Part shown: one piece after another, positions 59,630 through 64,000 of the stretch | How positions within the stretch are numbered: position 1 is the first letter of the stretch | Layout: each line of letters opens with the position of its first letter | NCBI GenBank assembly: GCA_002946415.1 | Contig: NJPS01000046.1 | Location: 992,001 to 1,056,000 of the forward strand | Source of the DNA: Rutstroemia sp. NJR-2017a BVV2 | Lineage: Eukaryota > Ascomycota > Leotiomycetes > Helotiales > Rutstroemiaceae | Length of the DNA: 64,000 nt | Direction of reading: 5' to 3' | Program-made: the position numbers and the translations under genes | Notes under the pieces: model-generated | Seen by the model: only the letters and a program-made list of their open reading frames with translations | What the model was told of the DNA's origin: nothing | The model's database searches: none

Positions 59630-60685
59630 TTAGATATGAGGGACCCGCATCCAATTCCCCAAAGAGGTTACGAGAGACTCCATGGCACAACTTGCTTGGG
59701 CGCAGTCGGCGCCAGAGATATCCTGCTTTTCATGGTCGACATCGACTTGTTCCGCGTCCTCATTTTCTTCTTGCATGTCCACATCTATCTCGAGAGATCC
59801 ACGATCCAGCATGATCTCCCACTCTCCTTCGGTGCCTAGACGTAGAGCAAGCGCGAGATCCGATATTTCAGGTTTCCTTTGAGCGATGATTCGACTAGTG
59901 AAGGTATCGACAAACATGTTTTCCATCTCCTCGAACCCTTCGTTACAGAGCGCTTTGCCTGCTAAACGAAGCAACAAGGACGATTCTTCAACTTCTTTTC
60001 CACCAAAGTTGCGTTCATATGTTGCGGGATGGCTGAGCTCCAAAACACAGTCCGATATCCAGAACAGCTTCTTAAGAACATCTTGATAATAACTAAACAT
60101 ATCCGATCTGATTCCAGGCAAGAAGCATCTGGCAACAACATCCGATCCAACGAGGACGATTCTTCGACCCTGCTTGTAGCTTTTCTCAAGCTCCGCGAGC
60201 AACTTATCATGTCTCCCTCCCCACTTGCGGTCGCCAGTTCTTCTGAACATGCCATCAGCATGGAAGACGAGCCCCCGTTCCTGGTTGTGCACGTCGATTG
60301 CGATATCAATCCAGACCTCATCGAGGGGGGGCGAGTCCGCTTGGCCGAGCAAGCTAGTGTCGAGTGCTGTGATTGTCACGAGCTCCACTTCATCACCGTG
60401 TTCGCCGTGGACCATGCTGACAATATCAATGGAGACAAGAATCGCGCCGTCGATGCGGTTCTGGAAAAGTTCGTTGATCTTCTTGAGGGCTTCTCCTGCT
60501 GGAGCCCATGGAAGCGGATAGCTGACTGCTTTCATCGACACGTTGGTTGTTGCTTCCGTGCACATGTTGGTCGCTGGTTCTGGTTCCACCAGCTGCAATG
60601 CATCCAGGGCTTTCATGGTGTCCTCGAAGGAGGTATCCTGCGGTCCTGGCTCCATAGCCATGTTCGTGTCCATGTTGATATCCAT
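59630..60685 (-). CDS. Unknown protein, possibly degenerate DEDD-exonuclease (Gfd2/YDR514C-like) fold
   Basis: A single exon gives 351 residues from the ATG at 60685; the frame is open 29 codons further, so the start is uncertain. The N-terminus is Met/Asp/Glu-rich and acidic. The middle part suggests an RNase-H-like exonuclease domain. A strand AILVSIDIVSMVHG resembles the DxE motif I site of Gfd2/YDR514C-type proteins. LVTITALDTSLLG could be the second strand and GRRIVLVGSDVVARCFL the third (usual GHD). Catalytic Glu and His there appear replaced by Val and Ser, so nuclease activity seems unlikely. The fold assignment is an inference from a few strands. The C-terminal 60 residues are acidic and disordered (DMQEENEDAEQVDVDHEKQD). 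It lies in tandem with the paraoxonase-like gene. Confidence 0.7.
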   Translation of the reverse strand: MDINMDTNMAMEPGPQDTSFEDTMKALDALQLVEPEPATNMCTEATTNVSMKAVSYPLPWAPAGEALKKINELFQNRIDGAILVSIDIVSMVHGEHGDEVELVTITALDTSLLGQADSPPLDEVWIDIAIDVHNQERGLVFHADGMFRRTGDRKWGGRHDKLLAELEKSYKQGRRIVLVGSDVVARCFLPGIRSDMFSYYQDVLKKLFWISDCVLELSHPATYERNFGGKEVEESSLLLRLAGKALCNEGFEEMENMFVDTFTSRIIAQRKPEISDLALALRLGTEGEWEIMLDRGSLEIDVDMQEENEDAEQVDVDHEKQDISGADCAQASCAMESLVTSLGNWMRVPHI

Positions 60686-61614
60686 GATGGAAAGGTGAGG
60701 CTTGTTTTTATTCGTTTCGAAAATTGCTTGACTGCTGTAATTGATCCTCGTGTGAAGCATGATGACTCCCACTCAGTTACTCCCAGATTGTGACCACGTC
60801 TGTCCAAGCTGAAGAAAAATATCTTTGAAATGTGCGATACGATGGTATGTATAAAACCATCACACTGCGCCAAAACTGCCGTACCTGACTTGCTGGGTTG
60901 TTGGTTCAGATTTTGGAGACCGATGATTGATCCAACCACAAGCAGCATGCGGTAGTGTCGTGCGGGAGCTAATTATTTCATTTCTGAACAATTCGGGTAT
61001 TTCTCCCTCTCCTTGAACGGATCCGTGACCGGCGATTGTGGCTTTAGGGAGCTGATTTTACGTCACTGGAAGAGATGTAGTTGAGATTGATCACAAGTTC
61101 ACAGCATCGCACTTGCGTTCTCTTGTGAATACCATGCGTCCATGCCTTTTTCACTTCCTCATTCCCCTTTCTGTTATTTTAGTAGCGAGACTAGCGTAAA
61201 CTCAATCGACAAGCGGCATGCTTGATCGAGCCTAAATTTCAAAATGCGGTCTTCGAAAATGGGAAAAGAGTAGTGCGATACGTGTATGAAACATGCATTA
61301 AGGAAATCGATTAACCAATGTACACTTAATAACATGGCTAGCACGTGGTAGAATACAAACGTAAACGTGCCTTATCCTCTACTTGAGCACTAAGTAATTT
61401 TTCCATTCTTTTTCGAAAACCTAAAAGACGAAAGCTTTTAGATCATGAAACCAGGCCAAATTTTCTCGGAGCACTAGAAACTAGTTAGGGTACTCCCATA
61501 GTCCATCGTCCAGTCTGGTCCCTTTGCAGCAACAAATTTGGTTAAAAAATCGTTTAACAGTTGTATTTCAGATCGCGATCTACGTCGTTCTCTAGACTTC
61601 ACTTCCCGAGCTGT
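60686..61614. other. Intergenic region
   Basis: About 0.93 kb between two minus-strand genes, holding the upstream region of the DEDD-like gene and the 3' flank of the paraoxonase-like gene. No further feature is seen. Confidence 0.5.
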
Positions 61615-62998
61615 TCACGGCAAGCTACAGACCAAAACATGCGGCTCTGTGATACCTGCCACGTAGACCTTCTTTTTCTCTACATCATGCACCGCAATCG
61701 TTCCACCTGCCATAATGGCCCCATCATCCTCTATCATGATCTCCACCTCATAATTTTTCTCTTCCGATCCGTTTCCATCCTTCTCCTGTCTTTTTTTGAC
61801 TCTTAAAACCGCTGAAGGAACGTCGATGCTTCTGTCATCTAAATTTGCCAACCACTTGTAAGTCTGGGGAATCCCAGCGACTATTATATCACCGTTCTTG
61901 TCCACACTCATATTATCCAATGGATACGGCGTTTTGATCTTGGTCACCAGTTCCAAGGTGGTGTCAGCGACGGAGAAGACCTGGATCTCAGGTGTGAAAG
62001 TAATAGGTACGTAAAGTAGACCGTCGGGCCCCAATCTTAGCCCGTTGGGACCGCGGAGGAAAGTCGAATATGCTATTTTGCAGCTGGAAGTAGCTGCATC
62101 GCAGAGTCCTATACTGCCGCCTCCGAGGAAAGGATCGAGTTCTCGTCGCTGGTGCCACATTAGTTCTCTTGAATGTGGACAGGAATTTTGAGGAAAGAGC
62201 TTACATATCCAACTTTATCACTGTGATCATTTGTAAATGCAAAAGCATCTTCACTAACCCACGCAACACGATTCGGAGTCTTTATCGTTTCGTCTGAATA
62301 CGTCTTCACGTGCTTCAATGCGTGACTTCCAACCTTACTCACAAAGTGTTCAATCGTAGAATTTGCGCCAGATTTCTTGGGATTCAGCGCCTCGCCTGTA
62401 ACGGGATCGAATGGTGGTCGATGATTAATGAGTATGAAGTGAAGAGAGTCGGTTTCCGGATCCACACGCACATCGAATCCATGAAGATTAAATGTCCCGT
62501 CTCCCTGATTCCCTGTGAAACCTTCCGGCTTCATCCACTGAAATCTCGACTCCAAAGATCCTGTACCCCAAGTGTCGAGCACAGCCATGCGATCGCGGAG
62601 GCCGCGTCCTGATGTGTTGAATCGATTACCTCTGTTTCCCCACCCGCCATTGTCAGTTATCCCACATCGTCACGTCTTTTCTTCACACATCTTCAAAAGA
62701 AATCCCAGATGCAATGAAAAGGGTTCACACACGCAGGAAGCCACTGGAACCGACTTTCTAGGTCGGAACATGCCAGATACAGATACCCCGTAGGCTCATG
62801 GAACCACGCATCTTCGCAAGCTTCTAAATCGGGGATATCTAGCTTTTCGCATGATACGTTGTATTTGTCGAGTGTGGTAAGGGAACGCCGGTAGCCGAGG
62901 ACGTCGAAGAGGAGAGGGGAGATAACGAATTGATAGAGGGTGGAGAGAAGAATTAGGATGGCGCTGGTCAGGAGGGTTTTGGAGGGGAGGGTGGGCAT
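61615..62998 (-). CDS. Membrane-anchored paraoxonase/arylesterase-like six-blade propeller protein
   Basis: Three exons, complement of 62733-62998, 62205-62631 and 61615-62148, encode 408 residues with all phases closing. A hydrophobic N-terminal anchor (residues about 8-30, LLTSAILILLSTLYQFVISPLLF) suggests secretion or a type II membrane position. It is followed by CEDAWFHEPTGYLYLACSD, where paraoxonases place a calcium ligand. Then come NLHGFDVRVDP, IEHFV, WVSEDAFAFTNDHSD, a LRGPNGLRLGPDGLLYVP segment with an SMP-30-like NG(L/A)xxxPDG pattern, and PLDNMSVDKNGDIIVAG. The blade-like order of these segments matches fungal serum-paraoxonase/arylesterase homologues, calcium-dependent esterases or lactonases. 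Substrate is unknown. The C-terminus carries VYVAGITEPHVLVCSLP, close to the family's end. The first intron starts GTGTGT, a weaker donor. Confidence 0.88.
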
Positions 62999-64000
62999 GA
63001 TGAGGGGATGAGGTTGGGAAGAGGATGGATGAGAAGTGGAATATTTGTAAAGACAGGTTGACGCGAGCGGGGTGGGGAGGGGCTCATATACGGTAGACGA
63101 TAGAGGGGCGGGGGTCGGTGTTCTCGGAGAATACACAGGGTGGAATGTAAGCTTACCGAGGATAAAGACCGATGCGTTGTCAACTAGTATATACGAAGTA
63201 TATCTAGCCAAATATCGCAATGTATCAAAAGTCGTCAATTAGAATAAGTCCAAATCTTATCTGATCCTGATCAATGTTGAAAATGACTATTTGTTACATG
63301 TTCTATTTGCAGATATCTCGCCTACGAAATTCTCCCTCCACCTGGCGAATTCCTTTTATTCCCTTACCTCTTAACTCGAGCAAATCGACTATCTAGGACC
63401 CGTTTTTACCTCTATTCTGTCTGGCAATGCTCTAGGAAGTGATTTTTTCTCTCGCGTTCGTCTATGATCTTATCGAAAAAAGAAAAAAATAGTGAACCTA
63501 GACCATGAATATCGATCACGCTCAGGTATGGCGACGCGGGACTGGCTTTGGAAATAACTTCCTAGATGTTCATTAAATATGGCATGAGTGCTAGGTCACT
63601 TATCGGCTCAGCTACGGAGGAAGTGTAGAGAGCATACTGATACATTTATCCCATCGGAACAAAATAGATCGGAAGCTTAAGAAAGCGATTATGAAAATCC
63701 AAAAACTTCTAATCAAATGCATTATCATTAAGTATATATATCTCTGCTCTGCTCTAGAGACTCTCATCCAACCTAACTGTCTCCCTTTCACCTTATCTAA
63801 CATCTGGAAACCACCATATTAAATTATTCATTAGTTACGTCTCGATCCGCCACTCCTTTCTCTCCACATTTTCCTTCATCGTTAAACCATGGTACATTAC
63901 TGAAGGCTAGTATTACTGCCTGGATTGAGAGTGCCTTGCAGACCCAAACAATTAGAGGCAACCTGATGATATACCTTACTCCTTACACGCCGGCTCACCC
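62999..64000. other. Intergenic DNA at the right window edge
   Basis: About 1 kb upstream of the paraoxonase-like gene, so its promoter should be here. A TACGAAGTA half-palindrome lies at 63192-63200. No other coding region is supported. Confidence 0.5.

Noticed and set aside
59449..59814. 121-codon open frame on plus at the 3' end of the DEDD-like gene
   Set aside because: It is partly antisense to the supported gene, has no homology that I recognise and no visible promoter. Kept only as a weak possibility.
60029..60793. 254-codon open frame on plus
   Set aside because: It is antisense to the minus-strand gene at 59630-60685, and that gene has the better domain-like sequence. The plus frame mirrors its codon bias.

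Overview
This 64 kb window is nuclear DNA of a filamentous ascomycete (Pezizomycotina, most likely a Leotiomycete; the class is an inference). Most genes carry short introns of about 50-100 bp, usually with GT..AG ends and CTAAC/CTAAT-like branch sites. Many genes belong to typical mould families: a Grg1/Ccg-1 stress protein, a Zn2Cys6 regulator, an NDT80/PhoG regulator, an RTA1 protein and a fungal P450nor. There are no bacterial-type operons, no rRNA genes, and no intact transposons or CRISPR arrays. I support 18 protein-coding genes and one intron-containing tRNA gene. Splice sites were read by eye and checked for phase across every junction.

Layout. 0-7 kb: Grg1-like protein (+), EBP/EXPERA sterol-isomerase-like protein (+), four-helix MARVEL-type membrane protein (+), a microsatellite-rich 3' flank, and a zinc alcohol dehydrogenase of the cinnamyl-alcohol/ADH6 type (-). 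7-10.7 kb: intergenic DNA with a cluster of GTACTTCGTAC-type palindromes and small tandem repeats. 10.7-13.6 kb: Zn2Cys6 factor resembling cutinase transcription factor 1 beta (+). 14.5 kb: tRNA-Ile(AAT) with a 23-nt intron (-). 15.7-18.8 kb: mitochondrial leucyl-tRNA synthetase (-) with an apparent GC-AG intron. 19.4-21.3 kb: LAT-type amino-acid transporter (+). 23.6-24.5 kb: small basic conserved protein (-). 25.4-27.2 kb: NDT80/PhoG-type regulator (-).

27.2-37.6 kb is a 10 kb stretch in which I cannot support any gene. It ends at an intact eight-exon CYP55/P450nor nitric oxide reductase gene (+) that differs from the Fusarium enzyme at several functionally studied positions. It converges on a six-exon polytopic membrane protein with a large ectodomain (39.8-42.9 kb, -). 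Then come a disordered protein (44.4-46.1 kb, -), a small unknown protein (49.3-50.3 kb, +) and a 933-residue protein with a disordered N-terminus and a threefold W...F-x-x-C-x-x-C repeat (50.9-53.7 kb, -).

The right end holds housekeeping and membrane genes: Pga2-type trafficking protein (-), divergently paired with the histone-fold protein MHF1/CENP-S (+), an F-box protein (+), an RTA1-like seven-helix protein (-), a protein with a possible degenerate DEDD-exonuclease fold (-), and a membrane-anchored paraoxonase/arylesterase-like protein (-).

The genes do not form an obvious biosynthetic cluster. The most interesting items are the variant P450nor beside the gene-poor block, the threefold CxxC repeat protein, the GC-AG intron and the palindrome cluster.
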